Assembly (NCBI GenBank): GCA_012932865.1
Contig: SAXG01000056.1
Location: forward strand, 1-64,000
From: Amylostereum areolatum
Taxonomy: Eukaryota > Basidiomycota > Agaricomycetes > Russulales > Stereaceae
Length of the DNA: 64,000 nt
Direction of reading: 5' to 3'
The notes under the pieces are model-generated. The model did not search any database, was not told the DNA's origin, and was given only the letters and a program-made list of their open reading frames with translations. Positions 10,901-23,400 of this stretch are shown here, in pieces. The stretch's first letter is position 1. Each line of letters begins with the position of its first letter. The translations under genes were made by a program, and so were the position numbers.

Positions 10901-11469
10901 GGGCAAAGCCCAACGAGGAGAGGAGAACGAGACGCGATAAAGAAGAAGAAAGAACGGGTGGGAGAGGACAGAGATTGCTCACAACTGAACTGGCCTCATC
11001 CACTTGCAAACACCCCCAAACATGTCACGGACACGGCCCGCGGTTTATTGTGGATTGCGAACGTGTTGCGTCGAGCTCGACAATTTCTCGATCTTCCGAC
11101 CCACTCTGATTCCCCACAGTCGGTGTGCCAGGGGGAAGGAAGACAGTGCCGGACAGAAAAGCGGTTAGGATTCCGAGGTCAAGTTATCAGATAATGACGC
11201 GGATAGCAAAGATTTTCAACTGAAACATGGCAGGCAAGACTGGTGCTGCTCATAGCGCTCATCATTCACAGCATGAGGGACGAATGAGAGAGATGATGAA
11301 GTCCGTACAACGTTGACGAGTGGCGGGGAAGTCGGAGACAGCAAGCGAAAGAGATTCTGACCAATCGGGGTTACGAGTCCACAACGCGAGGCCATCCTCC
11401 GAGTCTGTTCACTGCAACGACCATGCCCTCCCCGACATCGGTGTCCTCGGTCCCTTGAAGTTGTTAACG
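10901..11469. other. Divergent promoter region, no gene
   Basis: A 569-bp spacer between the start codons of the glycogenin gene (-) and CQD1 (+). No convincing coding sequence or obvious TATA box was seen. Confidence 0.5.
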
Positions 11470-13848
11470 ATGTCCACGACGCTACGCATGGCCGCCCTTC
11501 CCCGCGCCCTGCGCCTTCTCGTCCTCTCGCCCTCGAATCCTTCTCAACTACGTCACGCGTCTAGGTGGACCCGAGTCCGTTCTTTCCCCTCTTTCTTCAC
11601 CCGCACTCCCGCCTATTCTCGCATCAGCCTCAAACCGTCCGCTCTATGGCTCATCCCTGCCGCTGGAGGTCTCACCCTCTACTTTTTCCCCACTCAAAAA
11701 TCAGTCCTTCCCGAGGTTTTCGCCTCCCCCATCCTCATCCCCTGCCCGCCAGACACGCAACCTTTGCCCCCAGAACCCTTCATTCTTTCTCCATCCGAAC
11801 ATGATTTGACCTTGAGTGGAAGAATCATATGTCTTCTCCGGGATAACATATGGGAGCCCATTCTCACCGCCCGAAGATTCGTTTACCTCTTCTTCGTTTT
11901 CATGCCTCTCATCGCATCCGCTCCCATGTTGCTCGTTGGCATACCCGAGGCCCGTCTGCATGGTGATAGATGGGGCGCTGTCTGGTGGTACGACTTTTTG
12001 GTCTCTCAGATGGAGCGTGCAGGCCCTACATTTATCAAGGTGCGTCCCACATACATCCATCGGTGCCGCCGCTGACCCTCATGATATCTTGCAGCTTGCA
12101 CAATGGGCAGCAACCCGGGCAGATCTCTTCCCTGTTCTTCTCTGCGACCGTCTCGGCAGAATGCACTCGAGCGGAAAATCTCATTCACTTCAGCACACCA
12201 AGAAAGTCCTCGAGCGTGTTTTCCAGCGACCATTCTCCGAGATTTTCGAGGATTTCGACGAAACACCCATAGGGACAGGTGCCATTGCTCAGGTGAGCTT
12301 TCTGTTTTCTGATCATATCGTGTCCGAAGACTGACGTCCGCTAGGTTTATCGTGCGACCCTGAAACAAGACCTTCTCCCCCCGTCTTACTTCGATCCTAA
12401 ACGTGCTCCCAAAACTGGCCCCAAGGCCATTGCACCACACATCATTCCTGACCCCGCCCCTCCCGTTCCTACCGCCGCCGTCGCTATCAAGGTCCTTCAT
12501 CCACGCGTGGCGCAAAACATCGCGCGCGACCTCACCATCATGTCGTTCTTTGCGCACCTCATCACCGTCTTTCCAGGCATGCAGTGGGTCTCTCTACCCG
12601 AAGAGGTCGACGTGTTCGGGCGTATGATGTACGAGCAATTGGACCTGCGGACCGAGGCAGAACACCTGGAGACGTTCGAGGCCAACTTCATGCCGCGAAA
12701 GGAGCCTATATTCTTCCCGCGGCCATTGATGAAGTGGAGCACGGCCGACATGTTGGTGGAGGAATTCGAAAATGCTGTGCCGCTCAACTCTTTCCTGAAG
12801 AACGGGGCAGGACCATACGACGATCAGTTGGCCGAACTTGGCTTGGACGCTTTTCTCGTGGGTGTCAGATCTTGCCCTCTATTCGTATAGTTGCTTACTA
12901 GCTGCGGTTCAGAACATGCTTCTGCTTGACAATTTCGTTCACTCGGATCTCCATCCCGGTAATATCCTCGTCAAATTTAGCAGGCCGTCTACGTCAGACA
13001 TTTTGAAAAACCTTTGGAACTCTTTCGGGAAGGTGGAAGATTCCTCGTCATCCCTTTCCCCCACCGGTTTGGAATCCGATGAGGCTGTTGCCCGTCTGAA
13101 CGCTTTAGTGCATTCACCTGCGGAATGGACGGCGGAGCTGGATGCATTGCATGAAGAAGGCTTCCTCCCAGAACTGGTATTCATCGACGCCGGCCTTGTA
13201 ACCACCCTTGACGCGACAAATCGCCGCAACTTCCTAGATCTTTTCCGTGCAGTCGCAGAGTTCGACGGGTATCGTACTGGACAGCTTATGGTCGAACGCT
13301 GTCGCACTCCCGAGCTCGCCATTGACAAGGAGACCTTCGCACTCAAGATGCAGCACATCGTGCTCAGCGTGAAACGCAAGACATTCTCACTGGGCAAGAT
13401 CAAGATTTCCGACATCCTGACGGATGTCCTCAAGGCGGTCCGTCAACATCACGTCAAGATGGAGGGCGACTTTATCAACACGGTCATTTCCATCCTCCTG
13501 TTAGAGGGCATTGGAAGGCAGCTCGATCCGGAACTTGACTTGTTCAAAAGCGCGTTGCCGATACTGAGGCAACTTGGGACGCAGATGACGATGCAAGAGA
13601 GTGTTTCGCGGATGCCGTCGGGTAACTTGCCGTCGTTGCTCAAGGTGCGTAGTGGTCGAGCCCGTGGTGCCTTGTCACTCATAGGATTCTGCGTAGCTGT
13701 GGGTCTGGCTGGAGGCGCGAGAGCTCGCATCGGCGGCATTTGAGAACGTGGACGACCTTATACGGTCCGATTGGTGCGTACTTTCCCGGTAACCCAACTC
13801 AACGCAGTCTCTTAACCTCCCTTCGGTAGGCTTGCGCCCAACATATAG
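11470..13848 (+). CDS. UbiB/ABC1-family atypical kinase, CQD1 (YPL109C)/ADCK2-like
   Basis: Mitochondrial atypical kinase-like protein of the UbiB family, which in yeast influences coenzyme Q distribution (family knowledge). Starting at ATG 11470, a basic Ser-rich N-terminus (SRWTRVRSFPSFFTRTPAYS) looks like a mitochondrial presequence, followed by hydrophobic segments (ALWLIPAAGGLTLYFFP and FVYLFFVFMPLIASAPMLLV). Signature motifs follow in order: KLAQWAATRADLFP (the KxGQ-like motif in its ADCK2/CQD1 form), GTGAIAQVYRA (the altered nucleotide loop), VAIKVLHP (ion-pair Lys), NFVHSDLHPGNILV (catalytic loop) and FIDAGLVTTLD (metal-binding Asp). Introns were seen after FIK, IAQ and DAFL, plus two near the 3' end, giving the stop at 13846-13848. 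All joins keep frame. The TRxDLFP motif favours CQD1/ADCK2 over COQ8 or CQD2. Linkage to HD loci is known in other mushrooms. Confidence 0.88.
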
Positions 13849-14203
13849 ACATGAGATTCGGGAACATTTGGAACCCTTTTTACGGACACACGAGATAGAT
13901 TATTGTATCCTTACTGTACACGCCCTATATTCCTACACAGCTCAATACCATGTCGTAGTTTTGCATCTTGATTGTACGCCAGATCCACTTGCACGAGGTT
14001 AAGTTACGCATACAGGTACTTGGACCTCGGACTTCCATACTAAACGGACTAGCCGTGGCCTGGGCCTGGCTCTCGAAGTGGGGTACACATTTCGAAATAG
14101 CGCTTGGGTGAGATGACGCTCATGGGCAAGTCACCTCTCTCCACAACGCCCACCGTGTCTCCATCTCTATGCGCGACACCCCGATCTGTCCATCCGCGCC
14201 CTC
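13849..14203. other. Intergenic, no gene seen
   Basis: A 355-bp spacer between CQD1 and the downstream co-oriented kinase gene, with nothing recognisable. Confidence 0.5.
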
Positions 14204-15337
14204 ATGAACCGAACTAACATACCGTCCCTCATTCACAAGCAACTACAGCAAGCGGAACCCGGCTCGCAGTTCACCGCGAGTCTTCCGCGAGTACAGTCCT
14301 CCTCCGGGCAACGCTACTTCGTCAAGATTGGCTCGATCGCGGCGAAAGAGCAGTATGTCGGAGAAGAGATGTCGTTGCGCGCGATGCACAAGGCCACGCC
14401 AGGTCTTGTTCCTCGCATGATCGCGTCGGGGGTCATCAACAAGAGCGGAGACGAGGCGACGGATGGTGTGGGAAGGCCGTACTTCATCTCGGAGTACAAG
14501 GACATGAACTCATTGACGGACGCCGCGGCCGCGGTGCTGGGGCGGAGACTCGCGACGGAGATGCATCGGTACAAGAGCGACAAGGGATTTGGGTTCGCGG
14601 TACCGACGTACTGTGGGGCGACGCGGATGGAGAACGGCTGGTACGAAACGTGGGAAGAGTGCTTCGGAGCGAAGATCGGGGAGTTGCTGCGGGAGTTAGA
14701 AAGGAGGGGATATTACGGGGGACTGTGTAGGAAGGGGAAGGAGATCAGAGAAAGGTGTGTGCACGAATTTATGTGGGTTGAACGTCGAACATTCGACGGC
14801 TGATTGGCAGGTGGTAGAGTCATTCCAACATTGCTCGGGAATCTGGACATCGATCCTGTACTCCTGCACGGCGATCTCTGGGTATGTGGTCCTGTTGCGA
14901 CCGGAGTACACGCGTTTATATATCCACGCAATCAGAGCGGCAACACTGGTGTCGATACGTCCACACAAGAGCCTGTCATATTCGACCCATCATCGTATTA
15001 TGGCCACTGCGAAGCAGAGTGCGTACCTATATCGAGTTTGTCACAAAATGATGCATATTCACCCTTTTCAGCCTTGCGATCGCACGAATGTTTGGTGGGA
15101 TTCCGATGTCATTTTTCAAGACGTATCATGAACACAAACCAAAAACGGAACCGGTAGACCAGTACGATTTGCGCGGGGAGTTGTACGAGCTGTTTCACTA
15201 CTTGAACCACACCGTTCTATTCGGGGTGAGTGGACGGGATCGGAACATCCGAGCGGCAGCTGACTCGAGCACCAACGCAGGGAACCTACGCCGGCAGTGC
15301 AGAACGAAAGATGGACAATCTTCTGGGCAGACTATAA
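14204..15337 (+). CDS. Fructosamine-3-kinase-like protein
   Basis: Member of the fructosamine kinase family (aminoglycoside-phosphotransferase fold), which phosphorylates protein-bound fructosamines or ribulosamines to reverse glycation. The first exon (ATG 14204) gives RYFVKIG (nucleotide-binding Lys), a Glu-containing helix with [20 protein letters not shown] and [20 protein letters not shown]. After introns the catalytic loop reads [13 protein letters not shown], with the join at 14882/14931 restoring the HGDLWSGN motif. The metal-binding segment [19 protein letters not shown] is restored across the next intron, followed by [16 protein letters not shown] last intron leads to [12 protein letters not shown] and TAA 15335-15337. 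About 275 residues, normal for the family, and every splice keeps frame. The biological substrate is unknown. Confidence 0.88.
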
Positions 15338-15700
15338 TTTATTTACTTGGGCTGGATTTCTTCTGGATCAACGGACACGGTGTCCGACAATGTAAGTGTA
15401 CGCTGGTAGGCCGCCAAGTCTCGATTGAACACTGACGGAGACGAGCACTGTGTGTCGTTCGGTTATGTATGTTCGTAGACACACGAAACATGGGTGATGT
15501 AGATCCCAACCTTCATGCAACCGAATGAAATCGACCTTCATGCTTCACCGACGAAGTCTCCACCTGCAGGGTTGGATTTTCCCCCATCGCAGGCAACATG
15601 CTTTCCTTGGTAAACGATCGACCGTGGGGAAGCCTGCATGGAGCCGTTCCTAGCTCAACTTGGTGTTTTTTGTGGCCCATATTTTACTGTAAGAGAAATG
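15338..15700. other. Intergenic, no gene seen
   Basis: 363 bp downstream of the fructosamine-kinase gene, with no recognisable coding or RNA feature. Confidence 0.45.
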
Positions 15701-16066
15701 CTAGCCTGTGCCGACAGTAAACAAGGAGTAAACGAGTTGGAAGAACTTCAAGTTCTTCGCGGTCGAGTCATGCATAAGTAAGTATCGTGCCTGGGACTCG
15801 TACTTACATACCGCTTCGTAGCGTGAACCGGACCACGCTGCCCGCATGAACCGACCCAACGACCCAATCTGCCCCGCCGGACCGCAAAGAGCGTCAACTG
15901 ACTTATTCTCTTCCTCCTCTTCGTCTGTCCAATATCTCTTCGTAAAGGATGGTCCGCTCGGATAATCAAAGCGCGACTCGGACCGCTTGTGGAAGCTTGA
16001 CATCACGTCCTTACCAGCTGACGCGGTCCCCCTCTCCGAGCCCGGGTCGACGGCAAGATGTTTCAC
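15701..16066 (-). CDS. Possible small unrecognised gene
   Basis: An open frame of about 120 codons on the minus strand, divergent from the rhamnonate dehydratase gene. The clearest part is MSSFHKRSESRFDYPSGPSF followed by an acidic run (WTDEEEEEN) and GQIGSLGRFMRAAWSGSRYE. The frame's first codon is GTG at 16066; the first internal ATG is at about 16003. A GTATGT or GTAAGT near 15808 may be a donor, in which case the last 30 codons would be intron. No family recognised and no ATG upstream, so this could be a chance frame or part of a multi-exon gene. Confidence 0.25.
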   Translation of the reverse strand: MKHLAVDPGSERGTASAGKDVMSSFHKRSESRFDYPSGPSFTKRYWTDEEEEENKSVDALCGPAGQIGSLGRFMRAAWSGSRYEAVCKYESQARYLLMHDSTAKNLKFFQLVYSLFTVGTG

Positions 16067-16166
16067 TGAAGGAGATCATGAGTTCCACAACTCTGTCGTT
16101 TTTATCTCGCATAGCTAGAAAGCCTTGATTTGGCGATCCACCGTTGCTTCTTGATCCACGACTACA

Positions 16167-17639
16167 ATGACGCCCTCACCGTTTCCCAAGATCACCGCCA
16201 TCAAGACCTACCTGGTCGGAGGAGTGCGTTACCTCACAGCTCTCTACCCGCAGATATACTGACCGCCTTCACAGCAAGGCGACGGAGGTGACTACCACTC
16301 GCAGAATCGTGGCCATTGGATCATCGATAGCCCCATCTCCAACCCAATGTACGCCCATCCTAATCCCGCCGTTAACATGTCCCAGGTGACTGACTGAAAC
16401 CAGGTCTGGATACTCTGAGTATAAGACCTCGCGTGTCCAATGGGGCATCAATGTCCTCGGTTCATTCTGCGTCGAAATAACAGCATCAGACGGCACGACA
16501 GGATTCGCCACAGGCCTCGGAGGACCCCCCGCCTGCTGGCTCATCCATGCGCACTTCAAACGCTTCCTCATCGACGCCGACCCCCGCGACACCAACATGA
16601 TATGGGATCAGCTATACCGCGCCTCCATGTTCTACGGCCGAAAGGGTCTCCCAATTGCTGTCATATCCTGTGTCGATCTCGCGATTTGGGATTTGCTGGG
16701 GAAGATCAGGGGCGAGCCCGTATACAAGTTGATTGGTGGGCGGACAAAGGAGAGGCTGCGGCTGTATTCCACAGGGCCACTGCCTGATGAGGCGAAGAGA
16801 CTGGGATTCTGGGGAGGCAAAGTGCCACTTCCGTACGCGCCCAGTGAACCGGATGGCTTGCGGAAGAACTTTGAATTCCTTCGTGAACATAGGGAGCGGA
16901 TTGGGCCTGACTATCCTCTCATGGTGAGTGGCAGTATATGAAATCACCTCTCATATTCACGGTCATTGTAGGTTGACTGCTACATGAGCCTCAACGTTCA
17001 ATACGCCATTGAGCTTGCCACCAAGTGTCTGCCTCTCAACATCGAGTGGTGGGAGGAGGTTCTCCACGCGGACGATGACGAGGGCTACAAACGTCTCAAG
17101 TCAGCGCTCCCGCAGATAAAGTGGACGACTGGCGAGGCATGTCTTCGCTTCTGTCATTTCTTCTCGTCTTTGTTGATTGATATATCTAGCACGAATACAC
17201 TCGCTACGGTTTCCGCAAGCTCCTTGAGACTCGGTCGATTGACATTCTCCAACCCGACGTGACCTGGGTCGGCGGCCTCACCGAACTTCTCAAGATTAGT
17301 GCCCACGCCGCGGCATACGACATCCCCGTTGTTCCACATGCGTCGAGCTGCTACAGCTACCATTTTGCCTTAAGTCAGACGAACACGCCTTTCGCAGAGG
17401 TCAGTCCTCCCTACTCCTTGTTTGCATATCGCCTAAATGGGAATACGCAGATTGTGTGTAACGCGCCGGACGGCAAGTCGGTACAACCGTCTTTCGGAAA
17501 CCTTTTCACGAACGAGCCTCTGCCAAAGGACGGCTTCATCGAAGTAGAGGCCCTCGATCGACCTGGGTTTGGCCTCGAGCTCAATCCGCAAGCGAAGTTG
17601 ATCGAGTTCGACGGCTCAGCGTGGGATGTAGGGAAGTAG
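16167..17639 (+). CDS. L-rhamnonate dehydratase-like enolase-superfamily enzyme
   Basis: Mandelate-racemase/enolase superfamily enzyme dehydrating a sugar acid; best match in pattern is L-rhamnonate dehydratase (LRA3) of the fungal non-phosphorylating L-rhamnose pathway. Exons from ATG 16167 give MTPSPFPKITAIKTYLVGG, GDYHSQNRGHWIIDSPISN and GYSEYKTSRVQWGINVLGSF. The capping domain is followed by the metal-binding carboxylates VDCYMSL, WWEEVL and TTGE|HEYTRYG, then DVTWVGGLTELLKISAHAAA and the catalytic-His segment PVVPHASSCYSYH, and the family tail PSFGNLFTNEPLPKDGF. Five introns were inferred. The one after TTGE (17137-17189) has a GC rather than GT donor. Stop at 17637-17639. No other rhamnose-pathway gene is adjacent; the next gene upstream on the + strand is fructosamine-kinase-like, possibly unrelated. 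Confidence 0.88.
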
Positions 17640-19315
17640 TCGGGAGCGTATATTGCGAAGTGAAGTGAATAATCAGTGTCCTGGACGTCTTCCGAAGATG
17701 CTGACGAAGTCAAAAGGTCGAAAGCTGGGCCCACATTTGGGTACACTCATACATAGCCGTGTACAAGAACTCTCAAAGGTTATATGTGTTCATCGAAGTG
17801 CAATTATGAGGATACCCGACTCATCAACACGTACGTGCAAGCGCGCCGGCCGTTGAATGGGCGGTTCGCCAGGGTTAGTGTTCGGGTGCTTCCCTGTCGC
17901 CTGTGTTGTCGTAGCAAGACCGGCGGAAGACAATTTTCTTCCTGCTCGAGGTATGACCGAAGATCACACTCAAATTACTCTTTTAATCTTTGCTAGAAGA
18001 ACGGGATTATTGACACCTAATTTTAGTAGCTCTGTCATCTTGTTCGGCGTGGTTCTCGACCGCCGAGGTCACCTGTGCTATGAACGATCGTTTCATTATC
18101 CCTGACCTGGCTTGGAGTACCAGCTTGAACATGCTGTCTAACCGTAGTTTTGGGCATTGGGGTTCTCATTCCCAAGGGGATCGCGTCTGAAAGCACTAGC
18201 GGTGGTAGTGACGGGTCACTTGCCTTGTCAGACACAGGAAAGTAGGTGCAAGGCTTCGCCGGTGTAACCTTGAATAGATTCTCAACGTTCGGCTTTCGTT
18301 TCATGCCATACCAACTGCATCTATGGTGGGTTCTACTTGTTTTACGTATTGACCTGCTTAACATTACGCGCTCAACATCCCCCGTCAGTGCCCAGACAAA
18401 CTCCCCTTGCGAAAAATATCTGATGCGCCCATGACGCAGCCACAAGCCTTGAAGGTTCCAGAGCGATAAATCCTGAAGAAGCCCTGACTTGGAAAACGTA
18501 ACGTCGACCTGGCAGCGTGGTGCCCAGCCTACTCCTTCGCAGGCAGGCGCGGTCGAAGGGATGAGATGTTGCACGAACATACATGGGCGCTAGCGCAGCC
18601 CGCAGCTGCACGCTCCGGTCACCCTCTGCTAAGAACCAAACAATGGAACCAGACAGTGAGTGTATGCGAGCTTACAAGCTAGCGCGCGGAGTGGACCCTC
18701 TGCTGAGCCCCAAAAATCTTACAGATTCCTGTGGCCTTCGTTGTTCTCGTGCCCTGTTCGATTCTTCTCCCATGACCAGACAATAGACGACACAGAAAAC
18801 GAGCCATCTGGTCGAACTTGAGCGCTGAGCGCCTGAGATTATTACGGATTCGTAGTTGCAGTCCGACTCCATCCGAAATTCCGTTTGAAAATTGGTGACT
18901 GAGAGGTACTTTGCATCCAGCCCACTCATCAAGCTCGTCCCTGTATGATAGCAAGAAACGGCGGGTTTGCCACCTAGGTACCTCCCTTTCCGCTACGCCG
19001 ATCCCCCAAACGGCGCCAACCAAGTACCATACCTGCCTGATATCCCCAATCCCCCTCCACCGCTCCGCATCTGTCCCAGGAGTAATTCTCAGGGAGCCAT
19101 ATTCCATTCCATCTCACTTCAAATGCACGCCGAACTCCTGCTTATGTTTCAGGGTGTACAACTAGCAGGTCCGATGATTGTGACGACGCGCTCAATATGC
19201 ATCGGGCGCCCGGTCGGTCCACGTTCGCTACATTCCTCGCACTGCATGTCCGGAGTTCTCTGTAAGGACTTACCAGAAACCAGAACGCGACCACGTGTAT
19301 GTAGGTCTCTTCGTC
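17640..19315. other. Gene-poor gap of 1.7 kb
   Basis: No convincing coding region on either strand. Open frames here (for example minus strand 18035-18580) lack splice-consistent extensions or recognisable motifs. No transposon ends, tRNA or tandem repeats were noticed. It may hold regulatory sequence for the secreted-protein gene at 19377. Confidence 0.45.
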
Positions 19316-19324
19316 TATAAAAGG
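19316..19324 (+). promoter_or_regulatory. TATA box of the small secreted protein gene
   Basis: TATAAAAGG, 53-61 bp upstream of the ATG at 19377. This is the best match to a canonical TATA element seen in the window and is followed by a pyrimidine-rich leader. It suggests inducible or high expression. Confidence 0.75.
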
Positions 19325-19376
19325 GGACCCCCTCTGGCAAACCTCTTTTCAGATTCACAATCACAGACAACCAACA

Positions 19377-19924
19377 ATGCAGTTCACCCAGAAACTCACC
19401 CTTCTCGCCGCCCTCGTCGCCTCGGCAGTCGCCATCGAGAGGCCCAAAGGCGGTCCCGACGGTCTCTACATCGCCGAGGTCGACGCCAACGGCGACGAGA
19501 AGCTGACCTACGTGGGACCCGGCAACACGACTGTGCCCCATACGCTGTGAGAGCATTCATTTAATTCACCGTTTCCTTTTTTCTTATGATGCACCCGTGG
19601 CGTAGAACCGCGCGTGCAAGCACTGGTCCATTCTGTCAATCCGTCCAAGCGAGCGCGAGCGACATCTCGAACGCCGAACACGCCCTTGCAAACTTCTTCG
19701 GAGGGGGAACATCCTTCTTCGGCTCCAGCGTGTCGATGTATTCCGGAAGTGCCGTCGCATACGGTTGCAACTACGGAAATGGGCAAACAATGAGCTCGCA
19801 GGAGTTCCTCGGATACGTCTCTGTCCTGGACGCCAAATGTGGCGGACAGAATGCGGCGTACTATAATCTTCCGAGCTCTAAGTCCAGCTACGGTCGTACT
19901 GCATCCTCCCAGGGCTTCTGCTGA
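19377..19924 (+). CDS. Small secreted cysteine-containing protein
   Basis: Two exons (19377-19546 and 19606-19924) give about 162 residues. The N-terminus MQFTQKLTLLAALVASAVA is a clear signal peptide, so secretion is expected. The mature part begins IERPKGGPDGLYIAEVD and has a potential N-glycosylation site (GNTT). The second exon holds four Cys in the pattern PFCQ, YGCNYGNGQ, DAKCGG and a terminal GFC, consistent with two disulfides, and is rich in Gly and Ser (SDISNAEHALANFFGGGTSF). No family is named with confidence; such small secreted proteins in mushrooms are often lineage-specific and regulated. A strong TATA box lies just upstream. Function unknown. Confidence 0.82.
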
Positions 19925-20472
19925 AGGTGAACACAACTTCTACTATCAGTGATCAGCTTGATTTTGACCTCGGATGACCTAGATCGATGCTTTCAACATG
20001 CTCGAGTTCTATTCCAAGCTTTGACGTATTATTGGCTTTGTACTCGTGCCCTTCATTGTTCATGTGTGGTCCACAATAAAACCTATACTTTTATACTTAT
20101 CTGCTATCGCAAGTACGTATTTTCAGAGTACAGTGGAAAATTTCGTAAATTATCGGTTCGATTCAGCCAAAAGGTGGGGAGGTTCATCCTTCGACGGGAT
20201 CTGAAATGCTCAACTATGTTGTACTTATGATACACGGCATTTGAGTCTGAATATTCAATGAGGAGATCGACTTGTAAATGGAAAGGATTGGACGAACCAC
20301 GCGTGGGAACCGGGAAAGGCGCGTCTCGTTTGCATTGTTCCTTGGTCAGCACTTCGAACTTAACCTTGCTCTCCTTCCCCTTGTTTCCTCCCTCTCTGTA
20401 TATCGTCCGTGGGCAAGCTAGTCCCGACGTCATCAGCTCTGAAACCATCCTTGAACGCCGGCCTCAGAGAAC
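19925..20472. other. Intergenic; 3' flank and RPB2 promoter
   Basis: 548 bp between the secreted-protein stop and the RPB2 start, with AT-rich 3' flank first and a pyrimidine-rich stretch (about 20360-20400) nearer RPB2. No gene seen. Confidence 0.5.
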
Positions 20473-23400
20473 ATGAGTCGAGGTATATTTGCTAGCCAGT
20501 TGTCTCCCTAACTGCTCATTTCCGTGGTACAGAAGCGACTCCTCAGCAGGAGCCCGCGACGTATGAGGATCCCGATTACGTGCAGGACGAGTATGAGGAA
20601 GAAGTAGATGGAGAGATCACGCAGGAGGATTGCTGGACCATCATCTCCAGCTTCTTTGACGAAAAGGGCCTTGTGCGCCAGCAACTGGACTCATTCGACG
20701 AGTTCGTCCACCACACCATGCAGGAGCTCATCGACGAAACGGGCGATCTTGTCCTTGACCAGGCCGACCAGCATTCTGGACACACTTCCGATAAGACTCG
20801 TCGTTTCGAACTTCATTGGGGCCAGGTCTACCTTGCCCGCCCAACCGTCACCGAGGCCGATGGATCCGTCGTTCCAGTTTTCCCTCAAGAAGCCCGGCTA
20901 CGAAATATGACTTATGCGGCGCCAATATATCTTGAAGTAAGCAAAAAGGTCTCGCTTGGAAGCGAGGATCCCGATGGGCAGCCTGGGGACATGGTATGGG
21001 ACGTTGAGCTGGACGACAGCGTGAATCAGGTCAATAAGGAGAACCAGAAGGTGTGGATTGGCAAGGTGCGTGGCGAATGCTTCGACCCGTCGTTGTCACA
21101 CACTGACGCTGCCTAGATGCCAATCATGATTCGATCCGACTTCTGTTTTCTCGCCAAACTCGACGAGTCGGTTCTCTATGACCTTAATGAATGTCCATAC
21201 GACTCGGGAGGATATTTCGTTATCAACGGCTCGGAGAAGGTTCTCATTGCGCAAGAACGCATGGCCACCAACCACGTTTACGTGTTCGCGAAGGCCCAGC
21301 CCTCCCCAATCAACTTTCTGGCCGAGATTCGTTCAGCAGTGGAAAAAAGTGGAAAGACAATAAGTCAATTCCAGGTGAAAATGTTCCATCGAAGTCAGGA
21401 GAAGACGGTGAGTTGTGTATCGATGCCTTCAGCTTGTGTAGAGACTGACGTTATGTAGTCCGGGAATGTCATTAAAGCAACTATCCCCTACATCAAGGTT
21501 GACATACCAATCTGGGTTGTTTTTCGCGCCCTCGGTGTTATATCTGATCGCGATATCCTGGAACACATCTGTTACGACATGTCGGATTCACCTATGCTGG
21601 AAATGCTGAAGCCCTGTATCGACGATGGTTTTGTCATCCAGGATCGCGACGTATGTATGCGCAATTATTTTCGTGCTCTCGTATCGAACATCTGCTTCTC
21701 AGATTGCTCTGGACTTTATCGGCAACCGTGGAACGACGACGGGTTTATCGCGTGAACGGCGTATACGCTATGCTCAAGAAATATTACAGAAGGAAATGCT
21801 CCCACATGTGTCCATGTCCGAAGGGTCCGAGTCCAGGAAGGCTTACTTCTTCGGCTATATGATCCACCGACTCCTGCTCGCTGCCATGGAACGACGGGAG
21901 CTCGACGATCGTGACCATTTTGGCAAAAAGCGCTTGGACCTTGCAGGACCCCTGCTCGCGAATCTTTTTAGGATGCTCTTCAGGAAGTTGACGCGGGATG
22001 TCTATCGACATCTGCAAAAGGTACGTCTTGCAGCCTCCATCGCGTATCATAGGAATGTGCTCATCGTGATATGTAGTGTGTCGAGACTCACAAGGACTTT
22101 AACCTCAATCTTGCCATTAAGCACACTACCATCACCAATGGTTTGAAATATTCGCTCGCCACAGGCAACTGGGGTGATCAGAAGAAGGCGATGTCAGCCA
22201 AGGCTGGCGTGTCGCAGGTGCTTAATAGATACACCTACGCTTCCACGCTGTCACATCTTCGTCGATGCAACACTCCCCTAGGACGTGAAGGCAAAATTGC
22301 CAAGCCACGTCAACTTCACAACACTCATTGGGGTATGGTATGTCCTGCAGAAACTCCTGAAGGCCAGGCTTGTGGCCTCGTCAAGAACCTATCCCTTATG
22401 GCGTGTATCTCCGTTGGTTCGACTAGTGGGACGATCGTCGACTTCTTGGAGGAGTGGGGCCTGGAGTCTTTGGAAGAAAATGCTCATTCTTCCACTCTGA
22501 CGACCAAAGTATTTGTCAACGGTGTCTGGGTTGGCATTCACCGCGACCCAACAAACCTTATTTCCACCCTCAAGAAGCTCCGTCGGAAAGATGATGTCCA
22601 CCCCGAGGTATCCATCGTTCGTGACATTCGCGAAAGGGAGCTGCGGATCTACACGGATCCAGGGCGTGTTTGTAGACCGCTCTTCGTGGTAGAGAATCAC
22701 CAACTCGTCCTGGAGAAGAAGCATGTGCAGTGGGTCAGCCAAGGCTACCGTCAAGTGCCGGAAGATGTCTTCCACTGGTCACAGCTTATCAAGACGGGGG
22801 TCATCGAGATGCTGGATGCGGAGGAAGAAGAAACGGTCATGATCTGCATGACTCCCGAAGACTTGGAGAATTCGAGGCTGCAGGCCGCTGGTATCGATCC
22901 TCATGCGAACGAGGATCAGGAATTCGATCCGGCAGCAAGGCTGAAGGCGGCCTCTGGGCTGACTCCTCATACGTGGACCCACTGCGAGATTCACCCCAGT
23001 ATGATCCTCGGCATCTGTGCTAGTATCATTCCTTTCCCTGACCATAATCAGGTACGTCATGTAGTCATGTTGAAAGACCTCTTTCTGACAATTGGTTTCC
23101 AGTCTCCTCGAAACACTTACCAATCAGCCATGGGCAAGCAAGCCATGGGTATATATCTCACCAATTTCCTCGTCCGCATGGACACGATGGCCAACATCCT
23201 ATACTACCCGCAAAAGCCTCTCGCAACTACACGGTCAATGGAGTACCTCAAGTTCCGCGAGCTTCCTGCTGGTCAGAATGCCATTGTAGCCATCCTCTGC
23301 TACAGCGGCTACAACCAGGAAGATTCCGTCATCATGAACCAAAGTTCAATCGACCGTGGCCTCTTCCGAAGTATCTACTACCGAAGTTACATGGACATGG

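Noticed and set aside
18035..18580. 181-codon minus-strand frame in the 1.7-kb gap
   Set aside because: No recognisable domain, no intron signals in a genome where nearly all genes have introns.
23051..23101. Apparent insertion in RPB2 ([16 protein letters not shown])
   Set aside because: It is a 51-bp in-frame intron with GTACGT donor and TTTCCAG acceptor; removing it restores the invariant [11 protein letters not shown].
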